A DNA stretch of 64,000 nucleotides from contig MHBU01000022.1 of the NCBI GenBank assembly GCA_001803395.1, positions 1 to 64,000 of the forward strand, given 5' to 3'. Positions within the stretch are counted from its first letter, which is position 1. Each line of letters begins with the position of its first letter. This document shows positions 47,308-56,851 of this stretch, piece after piece. The notes below the pieces were generated by a model that saw only the letters and a program-made list of their open reading frames with translations, did no database searches and was not told the origin of the DNA. The DNA is from Methylotenera sp. RIFCSPLOWO2_02_FULL_45_14. GTDB taxonomy: Bacteria > Pseudomonadota > Gammaproteobacteria > Burkholderiales > Methylophilaceae. The position numbers and the translations under genes were made by a program.

Positions 47308-48576
47308 ATGGCGACGCAACAATATAAAGCATGGTCGGTGGTTATTGCGAGTACGCTGGCTTTTACCGTGTGCTTCATGATCTGGATGATGTTTGCTGTT
47401 ATCGGCATCCCAATTAAAGCAACTTTAGGGCTTAATGAAACCCAGTTCGGTATCTTAATTGCTACCCCCGTATTGACAGGTTCACTTATTCGGCTTCCGC
47501 TCGGCATGTGGACTGACAAATTTGGTGGGCGCATCGTATTTTTTATTTTGATGCTATCTACCATCATTCCAATTTATTTAATTTCCAAATGTACAGAATA
47601 CTGGCAGTTTCTGGTCACCGGCTTATTTGTGGGCGTTGCAGGAGGCTCTTTCACCGTGGGTATTGCGTATTGCGCACGCTGGTTTCCTAAAAATCGCCAA
47701 GGTTTGGCGATGGGTATTTTTGGTGCAGGCAACACGGGTGCGGCAGTCACTAAGTTAGTTGCGCCGCTCATTGTGGTTGGCTTTGGTTGGACCATGGTGC
47801 CGCAGGTATATGCAGTATTAATGCTAATTACCGCGATTCTTTTTTGGTTTTTTACGTTCTCTGAACCTGCCCATAAGGTAGGGAATACAGTTTCCATGCG
47901 TGAGCAGCTTTTGGTACTCAAAGACCCTAAAGTGTGGAAATACAGCCAGTATTATTCCATTGTATTTGGTGGTTATGTGGCGCTGGCGTTGTGGATGACC
48001 AAATACTACATCGGTGAATATGGCTTTGACCTCAAAACAGCGGCATTGATGGCAGCTGCATTTAGTATTCCTGGCGGGGTGTTACGCGCGGTCGGTGGTT
48101 ATTACTCTGATAAATTTGGCGCACATACCGTGACATGGTGGGTGCTTTGGGTGTCGTTGACTTGCCTATTCTTTTTGTCTTATCCGCAAACCGATGTTTC
48201 CATTATCACGGTAACAGGCCCGCAAACTTTCCATATCGGCCTAAGCGTCACCATGTTCACTATCATCATGTTTACGATGGGCATTGCATTTGCCATTGGC
48301 AAGGCCTCCGTCTTTAAATATATCTCAGATGACTATCCGCACAACATCGGCGTTATTTCCGGCGTGGTGGGCTTGGCAGGTGGTTTGGGCGGATTTTTAA
48401 TGCCGATCATGTTTGGTGCCTTACTGGATTTAACCGGTGTGCGGACTTCTGCCTTTATGTTGATGTTCGGTATTGTCTGGGTATCGCTCATCTGGATGTA
48501 CTGGACAGAGGTGCGTCCCGTAAAAATCAGCCGTCATCATGAACGTCAGGTTGCAAAACAAGCGACACCAATCTAG
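47308..48576 (+). CDS. narK: Nitrate/nitrite transporter NarK1 (NNP family)
   Basis: Major-facilitator carrier of the nitrate/nitrite porter family with about twelve membrane segments. The nitrate-signature blocks GVAGGSFTVGIAYCARWFPKNRQG and GIAFAIGKASVFKYISDDYP are present, with Gly-rich helices. At 422 aa it resembles NarK1-type proton/nitrate symporters. AGGGG lies 7 bases before the ATG. It is followed by a second narK-like gene after 11 bases, the common narK1-narK2 pair of denitrifiers. Confidence 0.93.
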   Translation: MATQQYKAWSVVIASTLAFTVCFMIWMMFAVIGIPIKATLGLNETQFGILIATPVLTGSLIRLPLGMWTDKFGGRIVFFILMLSTIIPIYLISKCTEYWQFLVTGLFVGVAGGSFTVGIAYCARWFPKNRQGLAMGIFGAGNTGAAVTKLVAPLIVVGFGWTMVPQVYAVLMLITAILFWFFTFSEPAHKVGNTVSMREQLLVLKDPKVWKYSQYYSIVFGGYVALALWMTKYYIGEYGFDLKTAALMAAAFSIPGGVLRAVGGYYSDKFGAHTVTWWVLWVSLTCLFFLSYPQTDVSIITVTGPQTFHIGLSVTMFTIIMFTMGIAFAIGKASVFKYISDDYPHNIGVISGVVGLAGGLGGFLMPIMFGALLDLTGVRTSAFMLMFGIVWVSLIWMYWTEVRPVKISRHHERQVAKQATPI

Positions 48577-48587
48577 AGAGGAATAAT

Positions 48588-50198
48588 ATGTCAACGAATA
48601 TCGAAAAATGGGATGTAGAGGACAACGGATTCTGGGAGTCCACGGGTAAAAAAATTGCTTATCGCAATCTGTGGATCTCGGTGCCTGCGTTGTTATGTGG
48701 CTTCGCCGTGTGGCTTATGTGGGGCATTATTGCCGTACAGATGAGCAATCTTGGGTTTCCGTTCAGTAAGGATGAGTTGTTCACCTTAACGGCGATTTCT
48801 GGGCTGGCAGGTGCCACCATGCGCATTCCGTCTTCATTTTTCATTCGCTTGGCGGGCGGGCGCAATACTATTTTTCTCACTACGGCAATGTTACTAAGCC
48901 CTGCAATTGGCACTGGCATTGCCTTGCAGCATCCAGAATGGCCATTATGGGCGTTTCAACTGCTGGCATTGTGGTCTGGCGTGGGTGGCGGCAACTTTGC
49001 CAGCTCTATGTCTAACATCAATACATTCTTTCCAAAACGTCTGCAAGGTACGGCGCTGGGTCTCAATGCTGGGTTAGGCAACTTTGGCGTGACTACCATG
49101 CAGATTCTGATTCCACTGGTGATGACCGTTGGCATTTTTGGCGTGTTTGGTGGTGAGCCTACTACACTGGTAAAAGATAGCGGTTGGATATTCGGCAAAA
49201 TTCCCGCAGGTACGCCAACCTTTATTCAAAATGCGGGTTTCGCTTGGGTGCTATCGCTGGTGCCGCTGGCAATTTTATGTTTTTTTGGTATGAATAACTT
49301 AAAGACGATTTCACCGGATATTGGCAGCACAATCGTCGCCTTTATTAAAGTGACCTGGCTTTATACGCTGTCTTTTATTCCAGCCATGTTAGGGCTTTAC
49401 CTTTACTTGCCTGCACCAACCGGGCTGGGTTTGTTGAATATGTGGATAGCTATGCCGCTCATTATTGGCGCTACTTTGCTCATTATGAAGCTGGCGGCGT
49501 TTGGTACGATGAAAGAAAACATCGCCAAACAGTTCGCTATTTTTAATAACAAACATACTTGGTCGATGACGGCGCTTTATTTAGTCACTTTTGGCTCATT
49601 TATTGGCTTTTCGATGGCATTGCCACTGTCTATCACTGTAATTTTTGGTGACCAGCACCTGTTTGATGCAGCCACGCAAGTTTGGACGCACGTAAAAAAT
49701 CCAGCCGCGCCTTCTGCGCTGACTTACGCCTGGATTGGTCCATTTGTGGGTGCACTGATTCGTCCAGTCGGTGGCTGGATTTCTGACAAAGTAGGGGGTT
49801 CTATCGTTACCCAGATTATTTCTGTGGTGATGGTGGTGGCGTCAGCTTACGCCGGTTACATCATGATGCAGGCCTACCATTCAGCCACGCCAGAGATTTA
49901 TTTCACACAATTTTTAGTGGTGTTTGTTGTGCTGTTTGCGGCGACCGGTGTTGGCAACGGCTCTACCTTTCGTACCGTGGGTGTGATTTTTGACCGCGTG
50001 CAGGCAGGCCCTGTGCTGGGATGGACTTCAGCTGTTGCTGCTTACGGTGCTTTCATTGCGCCGGAAGTCATCAAAGGGCAAATCAAAGCAGGTACGCCTG
50101 AAATGGCGATGTATGGTTTTGCGGTGTTCTATGCGCTGTGTCTGATATTGAATTGGTGGTTTTATTTACGTGCGGGCAGTGAAATTAAAAACCCGTAA
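48588..50198 (+). CDS. narK2: Nitrate/nitrite transporter NarK2 (NNP family)
   Basis: Second NNP-family carrier, 536 aa, with a cytoplasmic N-terminal extension (STNIEKWDVEDNGFWESTGKKIAYRNL) and about twelve to fourteen segments. Signature regions GVGGGNFASSMSNINTFFPKRLQGTALG and GVGNGSTFRTVGVIFDR correspond to the nitrate motifs. NarK2-type proteins usually exchange nitrate for nitrite, whereas NarK1 brings in nitrate with protons; the split of roles is inferred from the family pair. A GAGAGGAATAAT ribosome site precedes the start. Confidence 0.92.
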   Translation: MSTNIEKWDVEDNGFWESTGKKIAYRNLWISVPALLCGFAVWLMWGIIAVQMSNLGFPFSKDELFTLTAISGLAGATMRIPSSFFIRLAGGRNTIFLTTAMLLSPAIGTGIALQHPEWPLWAFQLLALWSGVGGGNFASSMSNINTFFPKRLQGTALGLNAGLGNFGVTTMQILIPLVMTVGIFGVFGGEPTTLVKDSGWIFGKIPAGTPTFIQNAGFAWVLSLVPLAILCFFGMNNLKTISPDIGSTIVAFIKVTWLYTLSFIPAMLGLYLYLPAPTGLGLLNMWIAMPLIIGATLLIMKLAAFGTMKENIAKQFAIFNNKHTWSMTALYLVTFGSFIGFSMALPLSITVIFGDQHLFDAATQVWTHVKNPAAPSALTYAWIGPFVGALIRPVGGWISDKVGGSIVTQIISVVMVVASAYAGYIMMQAYHSATPEIYFTQFLVVFVVLFAATGVGNGSTFRTVGVIFDRVQAGPVLGWTSAVAAYGAFIAPEVIKGQIKAGTPEMAMYGFAVFYALCLILNWWFYLRAGSEIKNP

Positions 50199-50206
50199 GG
50201 ATTGAT

Positions 50207-50236
50207 GTAGGGCGGATGGACATAGCGTTATCCGCC
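50207..50236. repeat. REP-like palindrome between narK2 and narG
   Basis: GTAGGGCGGAT (50207-50217) is followed by a 12-base loop and ATCCGCC (50230-50236); GGCGGAT/ATCCGCC makes a 7-bp GC-rich stem with the GTAG head typical of proteobacterial REP sequences. I saw one copy only. In the mRNA it would form a hairpin that could stabilise or separate narK and narG messages. Confidence 0.6.
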
Positions 50237-50275
50237 GAATGAAAAACATGCGGCAAAAAACGATAGGAGTAAGAA

Positions 50276-53200
50276 ATGAGTCACTTTCTGGATAGATTAA
50301 AATTTTTTGATAAAGTCAAAGAGACTTTCTCTAACAACCATGGCATCGTCACCAACGAAGACAGACAGTGGGAAGATGCATACCGCCACCGTTGGCAGCA
50401 CGACAAAGTGGTGCGTTCTACGCACGGCGTGAACTGTACCGGCGGTTGTTCATGGAAAATTTTTGTTAAAAATGGTTTGGTGTCATTCGAAATGCAGCAA
50501 ACCGACTACCCACGTACGCGGGATGATTTGCCGGATCATGAGCCACGCGGTTGCCAACGCGGCGCTTCATTTTCTTGGTATTTATATAGCCCGCATCGTA
50601 TTAAGCATCCGTTGATACGCGGTCGCTTGTTAGACCTTTACCGTACTGAACGCATGACAGGTAAAGACCCTGTTGAAGCTTGGGGCGCCATTCAAGCCGA
50701 CGAGAGGAAGCGTAAATCCTACACCGCCGTGCGCGGCTTAGGCGGTTTTGTGCGTACCTCATGGGATGAGGTGAATGAAATCATGGCTGCGGCCAATGTT
50801 TACACCATCAAAAAATGGGGTCCAGATCGCATTTTTGGTTTTTCACCTATCCCTGCCATGTCGATGATTTCCTACGCAGCAGGCTCTCGATACCTCTCAT
50901 TGATCGGTGCGGCTTGCGGCTCTTTTTATGATTGGTACTGCGATTTACCTGCTGCTAGTCCACAAACTTGGGGTGAGCAAACCGACGTACCAGAAGCAGC
51001 CGATTGGTATAACTCTACCTACATTATTATTACAGGCGCTAACCTGCCAATGACGCGCACTCCAGATGCACACTTTGCCTCCGAAGTGCGTTACAAAGGC
51101 GCAAAAATTGTCGCCATGGCGCCAGATTATGCCGAGTTCTGCAAATTCTCTGATCTATGGATGCCGATTCGCCAAGGTACGGATGCTGCGGCCTTTTTAG
51201 CCATGGGACATGTTGCGCTGAAAGAATTTCACATTGATAATCAAGATCCATATTTCCAGGAATACGCGCGAAAATACACCGACTTGCCAATGCAAGTAAT
51301 GTTACGCAAGCAAGGTGGCGCTTATGTGTCCGATCGCTTTTTACGCGCGTCAGACTTTGATGGTGCCTTGGGTGAAACCAATAATCCAGACTGGAAAACC
51401 ATTGTTTTTGATGAAAAAACCAAAGCCTTTGTCGCGCCTAATGGGTCTATTGGTTTCCGTTGGGGTGAAGAAGGTAAATGGAATTTACTGGAAAAAAATG
51501 CGGCGACTCAGAAAAAAATGCAGGCACAGCTAACTTGCATTACAAGCCGCGATGACGTGGTTTCAGTAGGTTTTCCGCATTTTAACCATGATGAAGCGGA
51601 TCTGTTATTCCGTAACGTACCCGTACGCAAAGTGAAACTGGCTAATGGTGAAGAGGCGCTGGTGGCTACCGTGTTCGATCTGCAGATTGCCCAATACGGC
51701 ATAGACCGTGGCTTAGGTGGCGACAATGTGGCTAAAGATTACAGCGATGCTAACGTAGCTTATACCCCAGCTTGGGCGGAAAAAGTCACAGGCGTGAAAG
51801 CCGCTGATATTGAGCGCACTGGCCGTGAGTTTGCTTACAACGCCTCGAAAACCAAAGGTAAATCCATGGTGATTATGGGCGCTGCCATTAACCACTGGTA
51901 TCACAATGATTTAGCCTATCGCTCCATCATGAACTTGCTGCACATGTGTGGTTGCGTGGGGCAATCTGGCGGTGGTTGGGCGCATTACGTTGGGCAAGAG
52001 AAATTACGCCCACAAGCGGGCTGGGCGCCGATTGCTTTTGCAACGGACTGGATGCGTCCACCGCGCCATGCCAACTCTACGTCTTACTGGTATTTCCATA
52101 CCGACCAATGGCGTTATGAAACGCTTAATGCTGACAGTTTGTTATCTCCAGCAGGCAAAGGTAAAAACCGTGGCAATTCAATTGCTGATTACAACGTTAA
52201 AGCTGCACGTATGGGCTGGCTACCATCGATGCCAAACTTTAACCGTAATCCGATTGAGTTAGCAGAAGAGGCGATGAAGAGTGGTGCTAGCGACGAAGCC
52301 TCAGTGGCGCAGTATGTAGCCGCACAGTTAAAGTCTGGCAAGTTGGATGTGGCTTTTGCCGACCCGGATAACCCTGTAAATTGGCCGCGCAATCTGTTTG
52401 TATGGCGCGCTAACCTTATTGGTTCTTCTGCAAAAGGGCACGAGTATTTCCTTAAACACTTACTCGGTGCGCAAAATGGTGTGTTGCAGGAGTCAGGCGC
52501 AGGCAGTGAAAATAAAGAGGTGAAATGGCATGAAGATGCACCGATTGGTAAATTGGATTTGATGGTGGACATTAACTTCCGCCTTAATTCTACAGGCGCG
52601 TATTCTGACATTATTTTGCCGACTGCTACCTGGTATGAAAAGAACGACTTGAATACTACTGATATGCATCCCTTTATTCACCCGCTGTCTGAAGCCGTAT
52701 CACCAGGTTGGGAATCTAAATCTGACTGGCAGATTTTCAAATCACTGGCCAAAACCTTCTCACCACTGGCTGAAAAGCACCTAGGCACGAAAAAAGAGGT
52801 GGTAGCATTGCCCATGCAGCATGATTCTGCGGCAGAATTGGCGCAACCATTTGGCGAGGTGAAGAACTGGAAAGAAGGCGATTGCGAGCCGATTCCAGGC
52901 AAAACCATGGCGATTATCAAGCTGGTTGAGCGTGTTTATGGCGATACGTATCGTAAATTTATTGCCCTTGGACCACTCATGACCAAGCTTGGCAACAACA
53001 TCAAGGGCATCGATTGGAATACCGACCAAGAATATGAAGAACTTAAAAAGCATAACTCCACCGTAAGCGAACCTGGTATTTCTTTCGGCATGCCTTCGCT
53101 AACCGAAGATATTGAGGTGTGCGATTCCGTGATGCGCATGGCGCCAGAAACCAATGGTGAAGTCGCGCATAAATCATGGTCTGCGTTATCTAAAAAAACA

Positions 53201-54031
53201 GGCATTGATCATCATCATTTGTACGCTGGTCGCCATGAAGACAAATTTACCTTCAAGGATATTCAGGCGCAACCGCGTAAGATTATTACCGCGCCAACTT
53301 GGTCTGGCATTGAGTCTGAGCATGTGTCCTACACGGCGGGTTATACCAATATCCATGAGCATATTCCATTCCGTACACTTACTGGTCGCGCGCATTTCTA
53401 CCAAGACCATGAATGGATGCTGGACTTCGGTGAGGGTTTTTGCACTTACAAACCGATGGTCGATTTAGGTGAGCTGAACGCTTTGCCTAAGAGCGTCACC
53501 AGCAAACCGCATCTTGCGCTGAACTGGATTACACCGCATTCCAAGTGGGGTATCCATTCTTCTTATCAAGATAACTTACGTATGCTGACTCTGTTCCGTG
53601 GCGGGCCTTATGTATGGTTATCTGAGGACGACGCTAAATCTGTGGGCATTGAAGACAATGACTGGGTAGAAGCGTTGAACCATAACGGCGCAACGGTAGC
53701 ACGTGCCGTAGTCTCGCAACGAGTACCGCGCGGCATGGCTATGATGTACCACGCGCAAGAAAAAAATATTAACGTGCCGGGTTCACCTACCACAGGCAAG
53801 CGTGGCGGTATTTTAAATTCAGTCACACGTGTCATTATGAAACCGACCAATATGATCGGTGGCTATGCACAGCTTTCTTACGGCTTTAATTATTACGGCA
53901 CGGTAGGTTGTCAACGCGACACCATGGTGGCGTTACACAAGATCGCTGATAAAGACGTGGATTGGTTAGAGCGTCCGCTCACGCCAGAACGCGAAGCACA
54001 GCTTAACCCCGTTGGCGTTGGCGCCAAATAA
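50276..54031 (+). CDS. narG: Respiratory nitrate reductase alpha subunit NarG
   Basis: Molybdenum-bisMGD catalytic subunit reducing nitrate to nitrite on the cytoplasmic face. The N-terminal cluster ligands of NarG are kept: H50, C54, C58 (HGVNCTGGCSWK) and C93 (RGCQRGASFSW). The Asp that binds Mo in NarG is D223 in YCDLPAASPQTWGEQTDVPE. 1251 aa, full length. AGGAG lies 7 bases before the ATG. It has no Tat signal, as expected for the Nar type. First gene of narGHJI. Confidence 0.98.
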   Translation: MSHFLDRLKFFDKVKETFSNNHGIVTNEDRQWEDAYRHRWQHDKVVRSTHGVNCTGGCSWKIFVKNGLVSFEMQQTDYPRTRDDLPDHEPRGCQRGASFSWYLYSPHRIKHPLIRGRLLDLYRTERMTGKDPVEAWGAIQADERKRKSYTAVRGLGGFVRTSWDEVNEIMAAANVYTIKKWGPDRIFGFSPIPAMSMISYAAGSRYLSLIGAACGSFYDWYCDLPAASPQTWGEQTDVPEAADWYNSTYIIITGANLPMTRTPDAHFASEVRYKGAKIVAMAPDYAEFCKFSDLWMPIRQGTDAAAFLAMGHVALKEFHIDNQDPYFQEYARKYTDLPMQVMLRKQGGAYVSDRFLRASDFDGALGETNNPDWKTIVFDEKTKAFVAPNGSIGFRWGEEGKWNLLEKNAATQKKMQAQLTCITSRDDVVSVGFPHFNHDEADLLFRNVPVRKVKLANGEEALVATVFDLQIAQYGIDRGLGGDNVAKDYSDANVAYTPAWAEKVTGVKAADIERTGREFAYNASKTKGKSMVIMGAAINHWYHNDLAYRSIMNLLHMCGCVGQSGGGWAHYVGQEKLRPQAGWAPIAFATDWMRPPRHANSTSYWYFHTDQWRYETLNADSLLSPAGKGKNRGNSIADYNVKAARMGWLPSMPNFNRNPIELAEEAMKSGASDEASVAQYVAAQLKSGKLDVAFADPDNPVNWPRNLFVWRANLIGSSAKGHEYFLKHLLGAQNGVLQESGAGSENKEVKWHEDAPIGKLDLMVDINFRLNSTGAYSDIILPTATWYEKNDLNTTDMHPFIHPLSEAVSPGWESKSDWQIFKSLAKTFSPLAEKHLGTKKEVVALPMQHDSAAELAQPFGEVKNWKEGDCEPIPGKTMAIIKLVERVYGDTYRKFIALGPLMTKLGNNIKGIDWNTDQEYEELKKHNSTVSEPGISFGMPSLTEDIEVCDSVMRMAPETNGEVAHKSWSALSKKTGIDHHHLYAGRHEDKFTFKDIQAQPRKIITAPTWSGIESEHVSYTAGYTNIHEHIPFRTLTGRAHFYQDHEWMLDFGEGFCTYKPMVDLGELNALPKSVTSKPHLALNWITPHSKWGIHSSYQDNLRMLTLFRGGPYVWLSEDDAKSVGIEDNDWVEALNHNGATVARAVVSQRVPRGMAMMYHAQEKNINVPGSPTTGKRGGILNSVTRVIMKPTNMIGGYAQLSYGFNYYGTVGCQRDTMVALHKIADKDVDWLERPLTPEREAQLNPVGVGAK

Positions 54032-54051
54032 AAGGACACTAGGAGAACATC

Positions 54052-55590
54052 ATGAAAGTACGCGCACAATTCGCCTTTGTCTTTAACCTGGACAAATGCA
54101 TCGGCTGTCACACCTGCTCGGTCACCTGTAAAAATGTGTGGACCAACAGAAAAGGCGTGGAATACGCTTGGTTTAACAACGTGGAATCAAAACCTGGCGT
54201 GGGTTACCCAAAACAATGGGAAAACCAGGATATTTGGAACGGCGGCTGGGAGCTTAAAAACGGCAAACTGGAATTAAAATCTGGCAGCCGCACCAACAAG
54301 CTGCTTAATATCTTTGCCAACCCAGATATGCCTGAAATTGACGATTATTACGAGCCGTTTACTTACAACTACGCACATCTGAAAAATGCACCATTGTCAG
54401 AGGCCACGCCTACTGCTAGACCCATATCGCAAATCACAGGCGAAAGTATGGAAAAGATCACTTGGGGGCCAAACTGGGAAGACGATTTAGCTGGTGAGTA
54501 TCATAAGCGCAGTAAAGACAAAAATATGGACAACATCCAGAAGGAGATGTACGGCCAGTTTGAGAATACTTTCCACATGTATTTGCCGCGCATTTGCAAC
54601 CACTGCTTGAACGCAGCTTGTGTTGCAGCTTGCCCATCTGGCTCAATCTACAAACGCGAAGAAGACGGCATTGTGCTGGTTGACCAAGACAAATGTCGCG
54701 GCTGGCGCATGTGCGTGAGTTCATGCCCATACAAAAAAGTGTTTTACAACTGGGAGTCAGGCAAGGCCGAGAAGTGCATTGGCTGTTATCCACGCGTGGA
54801 GTCCGGCATGCCAACAGTATGCTCAGAATCTTGCGTCGGGCGCATCCGCTACAACGGCATCATGCTGTACGACGCGGATCGCATTGAAGAGTTAGCGAGC
54901 ATGGAGGATACACAAGACCTCTACGAAGCACAGCGCAGCATATTCTTAGATCCGAATGACCCCGAAGTGATCAAAGCCGCGCGTGCGGAAGGCATTAATG
55001 AAGACTGGCTTGAAGCCGCCCGCAATTCACCTATTTGGAAGATGGTAATGGACTGGAAAATTGCTTTCCCGATTCACCCTGAGTTCCGTACTTTGCCGAT
55101 GGTGTGGTACGTACCGCCTTTGTCACCAGTACAATCGCAAATTGACCAGGGTAATTTACCTGTTGGCCCAGATGGTGCGATTCCAGTAGCGGGCGCGATG
55201 CGTTTACCAATACAGTACCTAGCCAATTTACTCACGGCTGGTAAAGAGGCGCCAATTGAAAGCGCCTTGAATAAGCTGATTGCCATGCGTAGTTATCAAC
55301 GCTCGATACACGTAGAGGGCAAGGTTGATACGCGTGCGATTGATGCTGCTGGTATTACTGAAGATCAAGCCAAAGAAATGTACCGTTACTTAGCCATTGC
55401 CAATTATGAAGACCGTTTTGTAATTCCGACTGGGCATACCGAAGAAACTTTGGACGATTCTTTCGGCTTCCAAGGTCAAAATGGTTTCACGTTTGGCAAT
55501 GATACTTCACACGGGGTTTCAAAAATCACGCTGTTCCCGCGCCGCCGTAAAGACACGGTAGAGCCTAAACAAGAAGCGCCAAATAGTTAA
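54052..55590 (+). CDS. narH: Respiratory nitrate reductase beta subunit NarH
   Basis: Iron-sulfur subunit passing electrons from NarI to NarG. Four Cys groups are intact: C16/C19/C22/C26; C182/C185/C190/C194; C215/W218/C221/C225; and C242/C245/C257/C261. The Trp at 218 in place of a Cys is the known feature giving one [3Fe-4S] centre. 512 aa. AGGAG precedes the ATG by 7 bases, and narG ends 20 bases upstream. Confidence 0.98.
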   Translation: MKVRAQFAFVFNLDKCIGCHTCSVTCKNVWTNRKGVEYAWFNNVESKPGVGYPKQWENQDIWNGGWELKNGKLELKSGSRTNKLLNIFANPDMPEIDDYYEPFTYNYAHLKNAPLSEATPTARPISQITGESMEKITWGPNWEDDLAGEYHKRSKDKNMDNIQKEMYGQFENTFHMYLPRICNHCLNAACVAACPSGSIYKREEDGIVLVDQDKCRGWRMCVSSCPYKKVFYNWESGKAEKCIGCYPRVESGMPTVCSESCVGRIRYNGIMLYDADRIEELASMEDTQDLYEAQRSIFLDPNDPEVIKAARAEGINEDWLEAARNSPIWKMVMDWKIAFPIHPEFRTLPMVWYVPPLSPVQSQIDQGNLPVGPDGAIPVAGAMRLPIQYLANLLTAGKEAPIESALNKLIAMRSYQRSIHVEGKVDTRAIDAAGITEDQAKEMYRYLAIANYEDRFVIPTGHTEETLDDSFGFQGQNGFTFGNDTSHGVSKITLFPRRRKDTVEPKQEAPNS

Positions 55591-55600
55591 AGGAAATATC

Positions 55601-56119
55601 ATGCAAATTTACAAATTATTATCGGCATTACTTGATTACCCCAATCAGGACTTAATTGAGCATCTGCCTGAGTTGCGCGAGTTTGTCGTGCAAAACTTGG
55701 AAATAGATCATGCCGAACGCGAGGCTTTGCAGAACTTTTTAACCCATTTGCAGAGTATGCCAGTCACAGAGTTGCAAGCGGATTACGTGAAAACTTTTGA
55801 TATGACGGCAGAACACAGTTTGCACCTGACGCATCACCTATTTGGCGATGATAAAAACCGTGGCCCAGCTTTGATTGATTTGGGTGAGTTGTACAAGGAT
55901 TACGGCGTAGAGGTGGTCACCAATGAGTTACCGGACTACTTGCCGCTCATTCTGGAATTTACGGCTTATTTGGATGATAATGAAGCGACCGTGTTTTTAT
56001 CTGACGCTAAAAAAGTGCTGGGTGTACTGACAGAAAACCTGCAAAAAGCGGGCAGCCCTTATGCCGCATTGCTCTCGATTATTGAGAGCAGAGCGACGCT
56101 GACTAAATTGGCTGCTTAA
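55601..56119 (+). CDS. narJ: Nitrate reductase assembly chaperone NarJ
   Basis: Dedicated chaperone that binds NarG and allows cofactor insertion before membrane attachment; it is not part of the final enzyme. The 172-residue protein is mostly helical with the family block SLHLTHHLFGDDKNRGPALIDLGELYKDYG and DYLPLILEFTAYL. It lies 10 bases after narH and 24 before narI. Confidence 0.95.
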   Translation: MQIYKLLSALLDYPNQDLIEHLPELREFVVQNLEIDHAEREALQNFLTHLQSMPVTELQADYVKTFDMTAEHSLHLTHHLFGDDKNRGPALIDLGELYKDYGVEVVTNELPDYLPLILEFTAYLDDNEATVFLSDAKKVLGVLTENLQKAGSPYAALLSIIESRATLTKLAA

Positions 56120-56143
56120 GCTAAAGACATTAAGGAGAACAAA

Positions 56144-56842
56144 ATGAATTTACACAATTTTCTTTACGGCGTGTATCCCTACATTGCGCTTAGTGTGTTT
56201 CTGCTAGGCAGCCTGTTACGCTTTGATCGTGAGCAATACACATGGAAGAGCGATTCCAGTCAGTTGCTATCCAAGGCGAATATGCGACTAGGTAGCAATC
56301 TATTTCATGTTGGCATTATTGCCATCTTTGGTGGGCACGCCGTCGGCTTATTAACGCCACACAGCGTGTTTACAGGGCTTGGCGTATCCGACATGGCGCA
56401 CCAAATGGTGGCGATTTGGGCAGGGTCTATTTTCGGTGTTATGTGTTTAATTGGCGGGGCAATTTTATGGGTGCGCCGCATGTTCAATGCGCGGGTGTCA
56501 GCCACCAGTCGCCGCTCTGACAAGTTTATTCTTACTTGGCTACTCATCACGCTCATGCTTGGGCTGTCAACTATTCCTGTATCTATTGGGCACGCCAACC
56601 ACGGCAACCCTAGCGTGATGATTGCGCTGGCTGAATGGGTACAAAGTATTGTTTACCTACACCCTGACCCATCATTGTTAAACGGCGTGGACACGATTTT
56701 TAAAATACATTTATTCTTTGGCATGACTGTGTTTTTGCTGTTCCCGTTCACCCGCTTAGTACATGTGTGGAGTGCGCCGTTTGGCTACGCCAATCGCCCA
56801 TATCAAGTGGTGCGTAGCAAACGTAAGTTCTTAAAAAGCTAG
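56144..56842 (+). CDS. narI: Respiratory nitrate reductase gamma subunit NarI
   Basis: Membrane cytochrome b subunit that oxidises quinol and anchors NarGH. Five hydrophobic segments and His residues for two haems are visible (GSNLFHVGIIAIFGGHAVGLL in segment 2; HLFFGMTVFLLFPFTRLVHVW in segment 5). It opens LHNFLYGVYPYIALSVFLLGSLLRFDREQYTWK, typical of NarI. 232 aa. AAGGAG precedes the ATG. Confidence 0.97.
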   Translation: MNLHNFLYGVYPYIALSVFLLGSLLRFDREQYTWKSDSSQLLSKANMRLGSNLFHVGIIAIFGGHAVGLLTPHSVFTGLGVSDMAHQMVAIWAGSIFGVMCLIGGAILWVRRMFNARVSATSRRSDKFILTWLLITLMLGLSTIPVSIGHANHGNPSVMIALAEWVQSIVYLHPDPSLLNGVDTIFKIHLFFGMTVFLLFPFTRLVHVWSAPFGYANRPYQVVRSKRKFLKS

Positions 56843-56851
56843 GAGATGATA

